The position numbers and the translations under genes were made by a program. 41,572 nucleotides of DNA from Candidatus Calescibacteriota bacterium (GTDB lineage: Bacteria; CAIJMQ01; JAADFP01), in the NCBI GenBank assembly GCA_021162785.1, contig JAGGYA010000013.1, positions 1 to 41,572 of the forward strand. Reading direction: 5' to 3'. The notes under the pieces are model-generated. The model saw only the letters and a list, made by a program, of their open reading frames with translations. It searched no databases and had not been told where the DNA came from. This document shows positions 24,075 through 32,981 of the stretch, one piece after another (position 1 is the stretch's first letter; the number at the start of each line of letters is the position of its first letter).

Positions 24075-24242
24075 ATGATACAACAAAATTCCTTAAGAAT
24101 CAAAGTTAGAGGTTTTGTGATTAAAATCTGGAGCATTCTTAGGAAATCCTTTTTTCTTTTTGCTCTCCTTTCATCTTCTATGGCGATTTTTGGGGATAAA
24201 AATTGCTCTTCCCTCAAAGTGAATTTTCTGCTATACTGCTAA
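24075..24242 (+). CDS. Possible 55-aa hypothetical protein
   Basis: An ORF starting MIQQNSLRIKVRGF with a basic N-terminus, a hydrophobic centre (SFFLFALLSSSMAIF) and a polar end. GGAG lies about 8 nt before the ATG, and a TATAAT is about 60 bp upstream. I recognise no family. It could be a small membrane protein, or chance coding in an intergenic region; composition is no strong guide. Confidence 0.3.
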   Translation: MIQQNSLRIKVRGFVIKIWSILRKSFFLFALLSSSMAIFGDKNCSSLKVNFLLYC

Positions 24243-24254
24243 GATTTTTAAAAA

Positions 24255-25682
24255 ATGAATATTCATAAAATTAGTGAAGAACTCAATACTTTCTTCTATC
24301 CACGAGGTATTGCGGTAATTGGAGCTTCCTCTAATCCCAAAAAGGTAGGTTATGGTGTGGTTAAGGGATTGAAAGAGGGAGGAATGTACTCCCGTCCGGG
24401 TCTTAAAGGTTTCTCTGGAAACATCTACCCTGTAAACCCCTCCCATCCCCAGATCCTTGGTTTAAAGTGTTACCCCTCTGTTAAAGACATTCCAGGGATA
24501 GTGGACCTTGCAGTAATCTGTGTTCCTGCAAAAGTGGTTCCTGTAGTAATGAAAGAATGCGTAGAAAAGGGTGTTAAAAGCGTCATCATTATCTCAGCAG
24601 GATTCTCGGAAGCAGGTGAAGAAGGTAAAAGATTGCAGGAAGAATTTCTTAAAATAGCTCGGGAAGGAGGGATAAGAATCATAGGGCCCAATTGTCTGGG
24701 AATTCTTTATCCACCCAATAACCTAAACGCAAGTTTTGGATTGACTCTTCCCTACTCTGGAAAAGTTGCTTTTATCAGTCAATCAGGAGCTCTGGTAGAT
24801 TCAGTTATTGATTGGGCATTAAAGGAAAAGTATGGTTTTTCTGCAGTTATTAGTTATGGAAACAAAGCGGACCTGGATGTCCCACATTTTTTAGCATGGG
24901 CTTGTGAAGATGAATATACTCATGCCATCTGCATATACTTAGAAGGAGTTAATGATGGTAGACTTCTTTTAGAGGTTAGCAAAGAAGTAACACCAAAAAA
25001 ACCGGTGATAGCCTTAAAAGCAGGCAAATCCAGTGCTGGTAGTAGAGCAGTGAGTTCTCATACCGGTTCTCTTTCCGGCTCTTACAATGTCTATCTTGGT
25101 GCTTTTCGCCAGGCAGGTATTATCCCAGCTAATTCTCTTACCCATATGTTCAACTTGGGTAAAGCACTTTCTTCTCTTCCACCCCTTAAAGGAAATAGAA
25201 TTGCTATTGTTACCAATGGTGGTGGATGCGGAGTGCTATGTACAGATGCTCTGGAGGAAATGGGGATGGAAGTTCCTGCTCCTCAGGAAGAAATGATAAA
25301 ACGGCTTGATGCAACTGGTTTAATGCATCCTGCCTGGTCAAGGAATAATCCTTTTGATATTGTGGGTGATGCTACTCCGGAAAGATACAGAGTAGCACTT
25401 GAAGAGGTGATGAAATCTCCTCTTTTTGATGGTGTAATTGTGATCCAGACACTTCAGACAATGACTGATACAGTAAAGGATGCAGAAATTGTGGTGGAAA
25501 TGTTCAAGAAATATAAAAAACCCATAGTCACTTCCTTTATGGGTGGAGAGCTCACCCAAGAGGGAGTAAAGATTCTGGAAGAAAATGGAATACCCAATTT
25601 TAACGATGTTTATGATGCTGCAACAGTGATGCATGCATTATACATTTATGGGAAGTGGAGGGAAAAAGAAAATGAAGGATAA
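24255..25682 (+). CDS. acdA: ADP-forming acetyl-CoA synthetase, alpha subunit
   Basis: A 475-aa alpha subunit of acyl-CoA synthetase (NDP-forming), which turns acetyl-CoA, ADP and phosphate into acetate, CoA and ATP. A CoA-binding Rossmann domain opens the protein (FFYPRGIAVIGASSNPKKVGYG), followed by IIGPNCLGI and the succinyl-CoA ligase-like domain with FISQSGALVDSVIDWA. His269 in SSHTGSLSGSY is the expected phosphorylated His. NGGGCGVLCTD and AWSRNNPFDIVGDA mark the third domain. The beta subunit gene overlaps its end by 11 nt. The split form is typical of fermentative archaea and some candidate bacteria. Confidence 0.94.
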   Translation: MNIHKISEELNTFFYPRGIAVIGASSNPKKVGYGVVKGLKEGGMYSRPGLKGFSGNIYPVNPSHPQILGLKCYPSVKDIPGIVDLAVICVPAKVVPVVMKECVEKGVKSVIIISAGFSEAGEEGKRLQEEFLKIAREGGIRIIGPNCLGILYPPNNLNASFGLTLPYSGKVAFISQSGALVDSVIDWALKEKYGFSAVISYGNKADLDVPHFLAWACEDEYTHAICIYLEGVNDGRLLLEVSKEVTPKKPVIALKAGKSSAGSRAVSSHTGSLSGSYNVYLGAFRQAGIIPANSLTHMFNLGKALSSLPPLKGNRIAIVTNGGGCGVLCTDALEEMGMEVPAPQEEMIKRLDATGLMHPAWSRNNPFDIVGDATPERYRVALEEVMKSPLFDGVIVIQTLQTMTDTVKDAEIVVEMFKKYKKPIVTSFMGGELTQEGVKILEENGIPNFNDVYDAATVMHALYIYGKWREKENEG

Positions 25683-26376
25683 AGTTGAGGAGATCCTGGA
25701 AAATGTTCAGAAGGAAGGAAGAAGCTGGCTTTTGGAAAACGAAGCAGAAGAAATCTTCGAAATTTATGGAATTCAGGTTCCAGGAAGAGAGGTAGCAACA
25801 AGCGAAAAAGAAGCAGCAAGAATTGCCTCTACCCTTGGTTATCCTGTGGCTTTGAAAATACTTTCACCTCAAGTGCTTCACAAAAGCGATGTGGGTGGAG
25901 TAAAACTGGGAATTCAGAATGAAGAGGAATTAAAGAAGGCGTATAAGGAGATGGTTGAGAAAGTGGGAGAAAAAATACCTTCTTTTGAATTAAGAGGGAT
26001 ACTGATTCAGAAAATGGCTCCTCCTGGAGGTAAAGAAGTAATAATTGGGGGGATAAAGGATCCCACTTTTGGGCCTGTGGTTATGTTTGGTTTGGGAGGA
26101 ATATGGGTAGAGGTTTTTAAAGATGTCACTTTCCGTGTAGCTCCTGTAGAGGAGAAAGAAGCAAGAAGAATGATAGAAGAGATAAAGGGGAAGGATATTC
26201 TCTTCGGTGTGAGAGGAGAGGAAAGTGGGGATATAGAAGCATTGGTTTCAGCAATCAGCAAAATCTCACATCTGATAGCTGATTTCCCCCAGATAAAAGA
26301 AATAGACGCCAACCCTGTTTTCCTTTATTCAAAGAATCTCCTCTGTGTGGATGCCCGTATAGTTTTGGGTGAGTGA
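25672..26376 (+). CDS. acdB: ADP-forming acetyl-CoA synthetase, beta subunit
   Basis: A 234-aa ATP-grasp beta subunit. Nucleotide-binding features include LGYPVALKILSPQVLHKSDVGG, where His70 matches the second phosphohistidine position known for the Pyrococcus enzyme, then ILIQKMAPPGGKEVIIGG, DPTFGPVVMFGLGGIWVEV and EIDANPVFLY. The start is ATG 25672, inside the alpha gene; an upstream in-frame ATG at 25633 would add 13 residues. Together the pair gives substrate-level ATP from acetyl-CoA or other acyl-CoAs. Confidence 0.94.
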   Translation: MKDKVEEILENVQKEGRSWLLENEAEEIFEIYGIQVPGREVATSEKEAARIASTLGYPVALKILSPQVLHKSDVGGVKLGIQNEEELKKAYKEMVEKVGEKIPSFELRGILIQKMAPPGGKEVIIGGIKDPTFGPVVMFGLGGIWVEVFKDVTFRVAPVEEKEARRMIEEIKGKDILFGVRGEESGDIEALVSAISKISHLIADFPQIKEIDANPVFLYSKNLLCVDARIVLGE

Positions 26377-26399
26377 AATTTTTCTCGTTTATTTGAGGC

Positions 26400-27092
26400 T
26401 CAATTGTAATAAACTTCCACCTTCCTTCGTGGGAGAAGGAAAGGTAAAAGAGCAATACCTGTAATAAATCCTCCCACATGAGCCCACCAGGCCACTCCAC
26501 CTGCCATTCTCTCCCCCACCAGTAAAGCAGTTGTACCTGAGAAGAACTGCATAAGGAACCAAATCCCCAGATAAAAGAAAGCGGGTATTTCAATAACTGT
26601 CCAGAAGAAAAGGTAAGGTAGAAGGGTTATTATGCGTGAGAAGGGAAACAAGATGAAGTAAGCTCCCAGAACCCCAGCAATTGCTCCCGAAGCCCCAATA
26701 CTGGGGACAACTGAACGGGGATTGGTGTAAATATGAAATAATCCTGCTCCCATACCAGAAAGGAGATAGAAAATTAAAAACCGTAGGTGTCCCATCCGAT
26801 CCTCCACATTATCCCCAAATATCCATAAATAAAGCATGTTTCCTAAGAGATGAAACCATCCACCGTGCAGAAACATGGAGGTAAAGATTGGCAGTATCCT
26901 GGGTAAAAGTTCAGGTGAATGATGTTTAAGCCAAAAGTATCGGGCAGGGATTACACCATAAACTTTTATGAAATGGGGAAGGGCTGAACCTTGATTCAGT
27001 TCAACAAAAAAGAAAAAAATGTTGAGGATTATAAGGGTAACCACAATTCCTGGAAATCTCTGCGAGGGAATGGTATCTCTTAATGGAATCAT
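26400..27092 (-). CDS. Rhomboid-family intramembrane serine protease
   Basis: A 230-aa protein with about six membrane helices. HGGWFHLLGNMLYLWIFGDNVED (from residue 76) includes the conserved HxxxN; the nucleophile is Ser135 in IGASGAIAGVLG; the base is His205 in AHVGGFITG. It cleaves membrane-spanning substrates within the lipid bilayer; the substrate is unknown. A TAGAAT box lies 5 nt before the ATG on the minus strand and there is no Shine-Dalgarno. It converges on acdB with 23 nt between. Confidence 0.92.
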   Translation of the reverse strand: MIPLRDTIPSQRFPGIVVTLIILNIFFFFVELNQGSALPHFIKVYGVIPARYFWLKHHSPELLPRILPIFTSMFLHGGWFHLLGNMLYLWIFGDNVEDRMGHLRFLIFYLLSGMGAGLFHIYTNPRSVVPSIGASGAIAGVLGAYFILFPFSRIITLLPYLFFWTVIEIPAFFYLGIWFLMQFFSGTTALLVGERMAGGVAWWAHVGGFITGIALLPFLLPRRKVEVYYN

Positions 27093-27111
27093 GGATTATT
27101 CTAACTTAAAA

Positions 27112-27714
27112 TCATCTTCTGCTCAATTTTACTGAGAGAAAAGGAGAATCTTTTATAAAGAAACGATATTCCCATTCTTTTGCTTCTCCTGCATAGTCAA
27201 TACCTATCCTGGGAGAGGTATCAATCCTTGAAGGTTCTATCTTTTCTCCTTCCTTAAGGTATATTCTTTCCCCATCCAAGGATTCCCCATAAAAACTCAT
27301 ATCAATACCCAGAGCCTGGGTAAGTTTTGCAGGCCCTGAAGTAAGTTTAAAAATATCGTTTACACCTCTCCTCTTCTTCATGATTTCAATGCCTTCTAAA
27401 GGTTCAAGCGCTCTTATGAAGACGCATTCAGCAGTCCCCTTTTCTCCAGTAACGATATTGAAGCAAACATGCATACCATAAACAAAATAAACATAAACTT
27501 TTCCACCTTCTTCAAAGATAACCCGCGTTCTTTCTGTCTTTTTCCCACCGTAAACATGAGATGCAGGATCCTTTATCCCGGTATAGGCTTCTACCTCCAC
27601 AATTTTCCCTGAAGTTATTCCCTCAGGAAGGGATGTTACCAGGATCTTCCCAAGAAGTTCTGGTGCAACTGTGAGAACAGGTCTCTGATAAAAAGAAAGG
27701 GGAAGCTTACTCAC
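27112..27714 (-). CDS. 3-methyladenine DNA glycosylase (MPG/AAG family)
   Basis: A 200-aa monofunctional alkylpurine glycosylase of the AAG fold, removing 3-methyladenine and related damaged purines. Signatures: LGKILVTSLPEG, VEVEAYTGIKDPASHVYGGKK with the catalytic Glu in EVEAY, VYVYFVYGMHVCFNIVTG, and LTSGPAKLTQALGI. It overlaps the upstream HAD gene by 4 nt (ATGA), so the two are co-translated. It sits in a run with dnaE, giving a mild DNA-maintenance theme. Confidence 0.94.
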   Translation of the reverse strand: MSKLPLSFYQRPVLTVAPELLGKILVTSLPEGITSGKIVEVEAYTGIKDPASHVYGGKKTERTRVIFEEGGKVYVYFVYGMHVCFNIVTGEKGTAECVFIRALEPLEGIEIMKKRRGVNDIFKLTSGPAKLTQALGIDMSFYGESLDGERIYLKEGEKIEPSRIDTSPRIGIDYAGEAKEWEYRFFIKDSPFLSVKLSRR

Positions 27715-28469
27715 TTAAGCAACTCCTCCAATCTATCCACTATTATATCCGGTGTATGAGAAGGTGGAATTTTATCAATTTCCGCTCGAGTAGTAACTCC
27801 TGTGAGGACGAGGACTGTCTTTATTCCCGCTCTCTTTCCTGCAAGCACATCTGTATCTACTCTATCACCCACAATGAAAACCTCCTTTCCCTCACCCCGT
27901 TCCTGGAGTATAAGTTGAATACCTACTGGTTCAGGCTTCCCTATAACCACAGGTCTTTTACCAGTAGCTTTTTCCACAGAAGCTACAATACTTCCCGACC
28001 CAGGGAGTAATCCATCCTCACAGGGGAGAGTGGAATCAGTATTTGTAGCTAAAAAATGTGCTCCTTTTTCAATTGCTTTATAGGCAATGACAAGTTTCCG
28101 GTAATGGAAATCTCTGTCCAGTCCCACTACCACTGCTTCCACATCTGGAGACTCCTCAAGTTTTATTCCCCTACGAAGAAGAGCTTTTTTCAATCCTCCC
28201 TCTCCTATGGCAAAGACTTTCTTAATTCCACTTTCCTGAAGATAGGCTCCAGTAAGTTCAGCAGAAGTGTAGATATCGCAAGCCTCTACAGGAATACCCA
28301 GACGGGTTAATTTTTCAGAGTAGAATTCAGGAGTGAATAAGGAATTATTGGTCAAAAATACAAGGTCTTCCCCCTTATCTCTTACCCCCTCCACGAATTC
28401 CTTTGCACCTTCAATAAGTTTATTCCCTCTATAAACTACACCATCCAGATCCAGTATCCAGAGTCTCAA
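27711..28469 (-). CDS. HAD-IIA family phosphatase (NagD-like)
   Basis: A 252-aa HAD hydrolase, probably acting on small phosphorylated metabolites. Motif I is LDLDGVVYRG (residues 6-15), motif II is FLTNNS, the Lys motif is VIGKPEP, and motif IV is VGDRVDTDVLAGKRAGI. The C2B cap between motifs II and III places it in the NagD/4-nitrophenylphosphatase group. It lies 4 nt after dnaE. The physiological substrate cannot be inferred. Confidence 0.92.
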   Translation of the reverse strand: MRLWILDLDGVVYRGNKLIEGAKEFVEGVRDKGEDLVFLTNNSLFTPEFYSEKLTRLGIPVEACDIYTSAELTGAYLQESGIKKVFAIGEGGLKKALLRRGIKLEESPDVEAVVVGLDRDFHYRKLVIAYKAIEKGAHFLATNTDSTLPCEDGLLPGSGSIVASVEKATGKRPVVIGKPEPVGIQLILQERGEGKEVFIVGDRVDTDVLAGKRAGIKTVLVLTGVTTRAEIDKIPPSHTPDIIVDRLEELLK

Positions 28470-28473
28470 CTTT

Positions 28474-31400
28474 TCAGCCAGGGAATTTTAGTCTTACACT
28501 CTGATAACCCAGAATACTTTCCACTTCTTTAATCAGTCGTATATCCGGTTTTATATAAAATTTAGGAGAGGGTAAGAGAGAAATTTTCCTCTCCTTATTA
28601 TAAAGATGGAGAAAGAGTTTGTTCTCTCCGCGGAACTTCTCTAAAATTCCCTTTAACTCTTCCAGGACAAAGGGGGAGAGTATTTCCTCCCTTAAATGAA
28701 TATGAACTTCTACGGGTAGAAGTTTTTCTATTCCTTCCACAGGATAAACTTTCTCTGCCCGCATTCTGTAAGGAGGAGTATTTGATTCCAGTATACCTTC
28801 CACAATCACTATCCCATCCTTCTTCAACAAAGGATGATACTTCTCCAGAACCTGAGGGAAAACCGTAACTTCACAAACACCTTCCAAATCTTCTATACTG
28901 AGTCTCATCATCCGGTTAGAATTCCTGGTGTATTTAGTCTTTATTTGAGTAATTATTCCACCAATTCGGATTCGGCTATCATTTTCCATCTCTCTAAGTT
29001 TCCCAATGGATAGGGAATATATGGGGAGGATAGTTTCGTATTTTTTTAAAGGATGTCCAGAGAAATAAAATCCAAGAACTTCCTTCTCAAATGCAAGGGT
29101 CTCCAGGAGTCCCCATTGAGGCTCCTCTTTTTCCTCCGGCTCAGCAAAAAGAGTAAACTGCCCAGTTTTCTTTCTCTTTCCTTTTTTCTCCAGAAATTCG
29201 GGTAGAAGGGAAAGAAGTTTAGCTCGATTCCTGTCCAGAGAATCAAAAGCTCCACATTTTATGAGGCTTTCAATGGTTTTACGATTAACCTGTTTCATCT
29301 CCACTTTTTCCACAAAATCCTCCAGCGATGTAAATTCTCCTTTCTCCTCTCTTGCTTTTACCAGCTCCCTTACCGCACCCTCACCTACATTCTTCACGCT
29401 TGCCAGACCAAATCTTATCCTGTTCCCCTCCACTCTGAAGTCCGGGAAACTCTTATTTATATCGGGTGGAAGAATTTCTATCCCCATCTCTTCACATTCT
29501 TTAATGTATTCCACCACTTTATCCTGATTTCCTATTTCACTTGTGAGAAGTGCTGCCATAAACTGCAATGGGTAATTGGCTTTTAAAAATGCTGTCTGAT
29601 AGGAAAGAAAAGCATAAGCGGTAGCATGGGATTTATTAAATCCATATCCGGCAAAGTAAGCCATCATATCAAATATTTTCTCAGCTAACGCTTCATCAAT
29701 ACCTCTGCTTTTTGCTCCTTCAATAAACTTCCCCTTCATCTTCTCCATTATCTCAGGCACTTTTTTGCCCATTGCTTTTCTCAAATCATCCGCTTCCTCC
29801 ATGGTAAATCCACCAATTTTATGAGCAATCTGCATAACCTGTTCCTGGTAAAGAATGGTTCCATAAGTCTCCTTAAGGATATCTTCCAGTGAAGGATGCA
29901 AATACTCCACTGGCCATTCACCCCTCTTTCTCTTTATAAATTTCTCTACTTCACCACCACCCAGAGGTCCTGGACGATAGAGAGCAAGAACTGCAATTAT
30001 ATCTTCAAATTTTTCCGGTTTAAGTTCCCGGAGAATATCCCGCATCCCACGACTCTCCAACTGGAACACCCCCACTGTCTTCCCTTCCTGAAGTAAGCGA
30101 TAAGTCTTTCTGTCATCCAGCATTTGCATTTTTTCTCTTATCCCTTCCTCCTCTCCCTCTTCAATAGACTTAATTGTGTTATCAATTACCGTAAGTGTCT
30201 TGAGCCCTAAGAAATCCATCTTTAGAAGACCTATTCTGCTTAAAGAATCCATGTCGTACTGGGTAGTTATTTCCTTCTCCTTAGTAAGGTAAAGAGGAGT
30301 GAAATCTGTAAGTGGTCCAGGTGCTATCACCACTCCAGCTGCATGAACAGATGCATGTCTTACCGTTCCTTCCAGTGCCTGAGAAATTCGGTAAAGGTAA
30401 GGATACTTCTCAAAGGCTTCGCGTAATTCAGGGACTCTTTTCACCGCGTCTTCCAGCGTTATACCCGGGCCGGAAGGGACGAGTTTGGCAATCTTATCTG
30501 CATCCTGATAAGGAATTTCCAGAACTCTGGCCACATCTCTTATCACAGCACGTGCACCTAAGGTTCCAAATGTTATGATCTGACAAACTCTATCCTCTCC
30601 GTATTTTTTTCTTACATACTCAATAACTTCCCCTCTCCTTTCATCACAGAAATCCACATCAATATCGGGTAGACTTTTTCTTCCAGGGTTAAGGAAGCGT
30701 TCAAAAATCAAACCGTATTTTAAAGGATTGATATCAGTAATCCCCAAGCAGTATGCAATAAGACTTCCCGCAGTAGAGCCTCTACCTGGCCCCACAGGAA
30801 TATTGTTCTTTTTAGCAAAATCTATAAAATCCCTAACAATGAGGAAATACCCGGGGAATCTCATCCTTTTAATCACATCAAGTTCATAATTTATCCGCTT
30901 TTTAACTTCTGAAGATATCTCTCCAAATCTCTTCTTTGCACCTTCCCAAACCAGTTTTTCCAGATAAGTATCTAAATTAAAACCTTCAGGAACAGGGAAA
31001 CGGGGAAGATAAAAAACATCAGAAGGTATTTTGACATTGCATCTCTCTGCAATTTCTACAGTATTTTTAATTGCTTCAGGCACTTCACGGAACAGTTCCT
31101 TCATCTCCTCACTGGATTTGAGGTAGAATTCCTGGCTCCCAAATTTGAGTCTGCGAGGACTACTCAATGTGGTCTTTGTTTGAATACAGAGAAGAACCTC
31201 GTGAACTTGTGCATCTTCCTTATAAATGTAGTGGACATCATTAGTGGCTACAAGAGGGATATCCAGTTTTCTTGCTATCCTTATGATTTCTCGATTGATA
31301 CTATCCTGACCCGGGAGGGAAAGATTCATAAGTTCCAGGAAGAAATTCCCCTCCCCCATTATTTCTTTGTAAATCTCTGCTCTTTTTTCCGCCTCATCTA

Positions 31401-31863
31401 CTTTTCCCTGAGCAATGAGGAAGGGAACCTCACCTTTAAGACATCCGCTTAAAGCTATTATCCCTTTAGAGTACTGGGCTAAAACTTCCTTATCTATTCT
31501 TGCCCGATAGTAATAACCTTCAAGATATCCTATACTCACCAGTTTCATAAGGTTACGATACCCCTCATCTGTAGAAGCCAACAAAGTGAGATGATAAGAA
31601 GCCTCACGAATACCTTTCCCTCCTTTATCCTTCCTGCTACCCGGTGCCACATAAACTTCACAACCAATAATGGGTTTTATCCCCCGATTTATCGCCTCAT
31701 CATAAAATTTCACCACTCCAAACATTCCTTCAGAATCAGTAATGGCCAGGGCATGAAATCCCAGTTCTTTTGCCCTATCCAGTAATGGTTCTATCTTGCA
31801 AAGCCCATCAAGAAAACTGTAATGAGTATGAAGATGTAGATGAACAAAATCTGATTTCCTCAT
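28474..31863 (-). CDS. dnaE: DNA polymerase III alpha subunit
   Basis: A full 1129-aa DnaE. The N-terminal PHP domain has HLHLHTHYSFLDGL and AITDSEGMFGVVKFY. The polymerase core shows GPGRGSTAGSLIAYCLGIT and the metal-binding PDIDVDFCDERR around residue 400, then the thumb/fingers with GVFQLESRGM and YGFNKSHATAYAFLSYQTAFLK. A C-terminal OB domain (IRIGGIITQIKTKYTRNSNRMM) follows. PHP His and Asp residues are kept, so proofreading by that domain is possible. A TAGAAT box lies 12 nt before the ATG. Confidence 0.97.
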   Translation of the reverse strand: MRKSDFVHLHLHTHYSFLDGLCKIEPLLDRAKELGFHALAITDSEGMFGVVKFYDEAINRGIKPIIGCEVYVAPGSRKDKGGKGIREASYHLTLLASTDEGYRNLMKLVSIGYLEGYYYRARIDKEVLAQYSKGIIALSGCLKGEVPFLIAQGKVDEAEKRAEIYKEIMGEGNFFLELMNLSLPGQDSINREIIRIARKLDIPLVATNDVHYIYKEDAQVHEVLLCIQTKTTLSSPRRLKFGSQEFYLKSSEEMKELFREVPEAIKNTVEIAERCNVKIPSDVFYLPRFPVPEGFNLDTYLEKLVWEGAKKRFGEISSEVKKRINYELDVIKRMRFPGYFLIVRDFIDFAKKNNIPVGPGRGSTAGSLIAYCLGITDINPLKYGLIFERFLNPGRKSLPDIDVDFCDERRGEVIEYVRKKYGEDRVCQIITFGTLGARAVIRDVARVLEIPYQDADKIAKLVPSGPGITLEDAVKRVPELREAFEKYPYLYRISQALEGTVRHASVHAAGVVIAPGPLTDFTPLYLTKEKEITTQYDMDSLSRIGLLKMDFLGLKTLTVIDNTIKSIEEGEEEGIREKMQMLDDRKTYRLLQEGKTVGVFQLESRGMRDILRELKPEKFEDIIAVLALYRPGPLGGGEVEKFIKRKRGEWPVEYLHPSLEDILKETYGTILYQEQVMQIAHKIGGFTMEEADDLRKAMGKKVPEIMEKMKGKFIEGAKSRGIDEALAEKIFDMMAYFAGYGFNKSHATAYAFLSYQTAFLKANYPLQFMAALLTSEIGNQDKVVEYIKECEEMGIEILPPDINKSFPDFRVEGNRIRFGLASVKNVGEGAVRELVKAREEKGEFTSLEDFVEKVEMKQVNRKTIESLIKCGAFDSLDRNRAKLLSLLPEFLEKKGKRKKTGQFTLFAEPEEKEEPQWGLLETLAFEKEVLGFYFSGHPLKKYETILPIYSLSIGKLREMENDSRIRIGGIITQIKTKYTRNSNRMMRLSIEDLEGVCEVTVFPQVLEKYHPLLKKDGIVIVEGILESNTPPYRMRAEKVYPVEGIEKLLPVEVHIHLREEILSPFVLEELKGILEKFRGENKLFLHLYNKERKISLLPSPKFYIKPDIRLIKEVESILGYQSVRLKFPG

Positions 31864-31891
31864 TAGCTTGAAAAAATTCTATCAAAATTTT

Positions 31892-32650
31892 TCAGTAATT
31901 TACCCGCAGGAGGAAAAGAGCGTGAGCAGGAACTGCTGGTCCAGCAAGGGTTCTATCCTTTCCCTCCAGTATCTCCGCTACGCGGGAAACCAGTATTTTT
32001 CCCCTCCCTACCTCCAAGAGAGTCCCCACAATGTTTCTCACCATCTTCCTTAAAAAAGCATTCGCTTCTATTTCAAAACGAACATTTTTAATGGGGTACT
32101 CACACCAGGGCAGAATAAGTTTCTCCCTTTCTTCTATTTCCAGCTTTAAAATCTTCCTTATCTTTCCCCTCTCCTCACCAGCCTGGGAGAAAGAAGTGAA
32201 ATCATGTTCACCCAAAAGATATCTGGAAGCTTCCTTCATCTTTTCCACATCAAGAGTATAAGGGTAATGGAAAATATAATTCCTTAAAAAAACAGGCACT
32301 TCCTCTGGGGTGACAAGGTAAAGATATGTTCGGGAAATAGCAGAATAACGCGCATGGAATCCCTCATCCACCTCTTCCACTTCAATTATCCTTACTTCGG
32401 ATGGAAGTAAGGAATTAAGAGCCTTCTTAATATTTACAGGGAGAAGTTTTGAAGGGGCTACAAAATGAGCGGTTTGAGCAAGTGCATGAGCGCCCCTATC
32501 AATTCTTCCCTGTCCCACCAGTTTCACAGGTGTCCCATAAATTTTTTCAAGACATTCCTCTATCACGCCCTGGACAGTATATTTATCTTTCTGCTTCTGC
32601 CATCCGTAAAAAGATGTCCCGTCATACTCCAGTGTGAGTTTGTATTTCAT
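31892..32650 (-). CDS. truA: tRNA pseudouridine(38-40) synthase TruA
   Basis: A 252-aa TruA that isomerises uridines 38-40 in tRNA anticodon stems. LTLEYDGTSFYGWQKQ opens it. The catalytic Asp51 lies in GRIDRGAHALAQ, which departs from the usual GRTDAGVHA at two positions around the Asp. VRIIEVEEVDEGFHARYSA and NAFLRKMVRNIVGTLLEVGRG are standard blocks. Its ATG overlaps the stop of the small membrane gene upstream (4 nt). Confidence 0.95.
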   Translation of the reverse strand: MKYKLTLEYDGTSFYGWQKQKDKYTVQGVIEECLEKIYGTPVKLVGQGRIDRGAHALAQTAHFVAPSKLLPVNIKKALNSLLPSEVRIIEVEEVDEGFHARYSAISRTYLYLVTPEEVPVFLRNYIFHYPYTLDVEKMKEASRYLLGEHDFTSFSQAGEERGKIRKILKLEIEEREKLILPWCEYPIKNVRFEIEANAFLRKMVRNIVGTLLEVGRGKILVSRVAEILEGKDRTLAGPAVPAHALFLLRVNY

Positions 32651-32889
32651 CCTTTCTTCTTCCTCTGGGGAAAAAGATGTATCAACTGCAAGAGAATAGA
32701 GATAACTAAAAGCAGAAGGATAGAAATCAGGAGGAGTATTTGAAGAGCTTCAAGTTTATAGGAAGAAGTGAATACATTAAGAAATCCTTTTGAAGTTAAA
32801 ATCTTCAATCCATAAATCGCCTTCCCCATAAAGAAAAGAACAAGAAGGGAAAGAATAAGGAGGAGGAAAATTACCACCTGTCTCATCAC
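32647..32889 (-). CDS. Small two-helix membrane protein
   Basis: An 80-aa protein with two hydrophobic segments (about residues 4-22 and 47-69), a loop between them, and a basic C-terminus PQRKKKG. No family recognised. Coupling to truA through an ATGA overlap and divergent orientation to the MarR gene support it as a real gene. Confidence 0.6.
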   Translation of the reverse strand: MMRQVVIFLLLILSLLVLFFMGKAIYGLKILTSKGFLNVFTSSYKLEALQILLLISILLLLVISILLQLIHLFPQRKKKG

Positions 32890-32910
32890 AGTATTATACC
32901 CGGAAAATTG

Positions 32911-32940
32911 TTGACAAAGAGAGTGCTAAAAATTTAAAAT
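32911..32940 (+). promoter_or_regulatory. Promoter of first MarR operon
   Basis: TTGACA (32911-32916) followed by TAAAAT (32935-32940) with an 18-bp spacer, or TTAAAA with 17. The MarR-type palindrome starts 4 bp downstream, at the expected transcription start, so bound repressor would block initiation. Confidence 0.55.
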
Positions 32941-32944
32941 ATTG

Positions 32945-32967
32945 TATAATTAAAATATTTGATAATA
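32945..32967. promoter_or_regulatory. Imperfect MarR-type operator before marR1
   Basis: A 23-bp element starting TATAATTAAAA and ending ATTTGATAATA. It matches the perfect palindrome before the second MarR gene at all but three positions. The ATG of marR1 is 14 nt further on. Shared symmetry and position suggest autorepression. Confidence 0.55.
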
Positions 32968-32981
32968 AAGGATTTTTACAA

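Noticed and set aside
23876-24217. 113-codon minus-strand ORF across tRNA-Phe
   Set aside because: It runs through the tRNA gene and AT-rich intergenic DNA and has no protein-like features.
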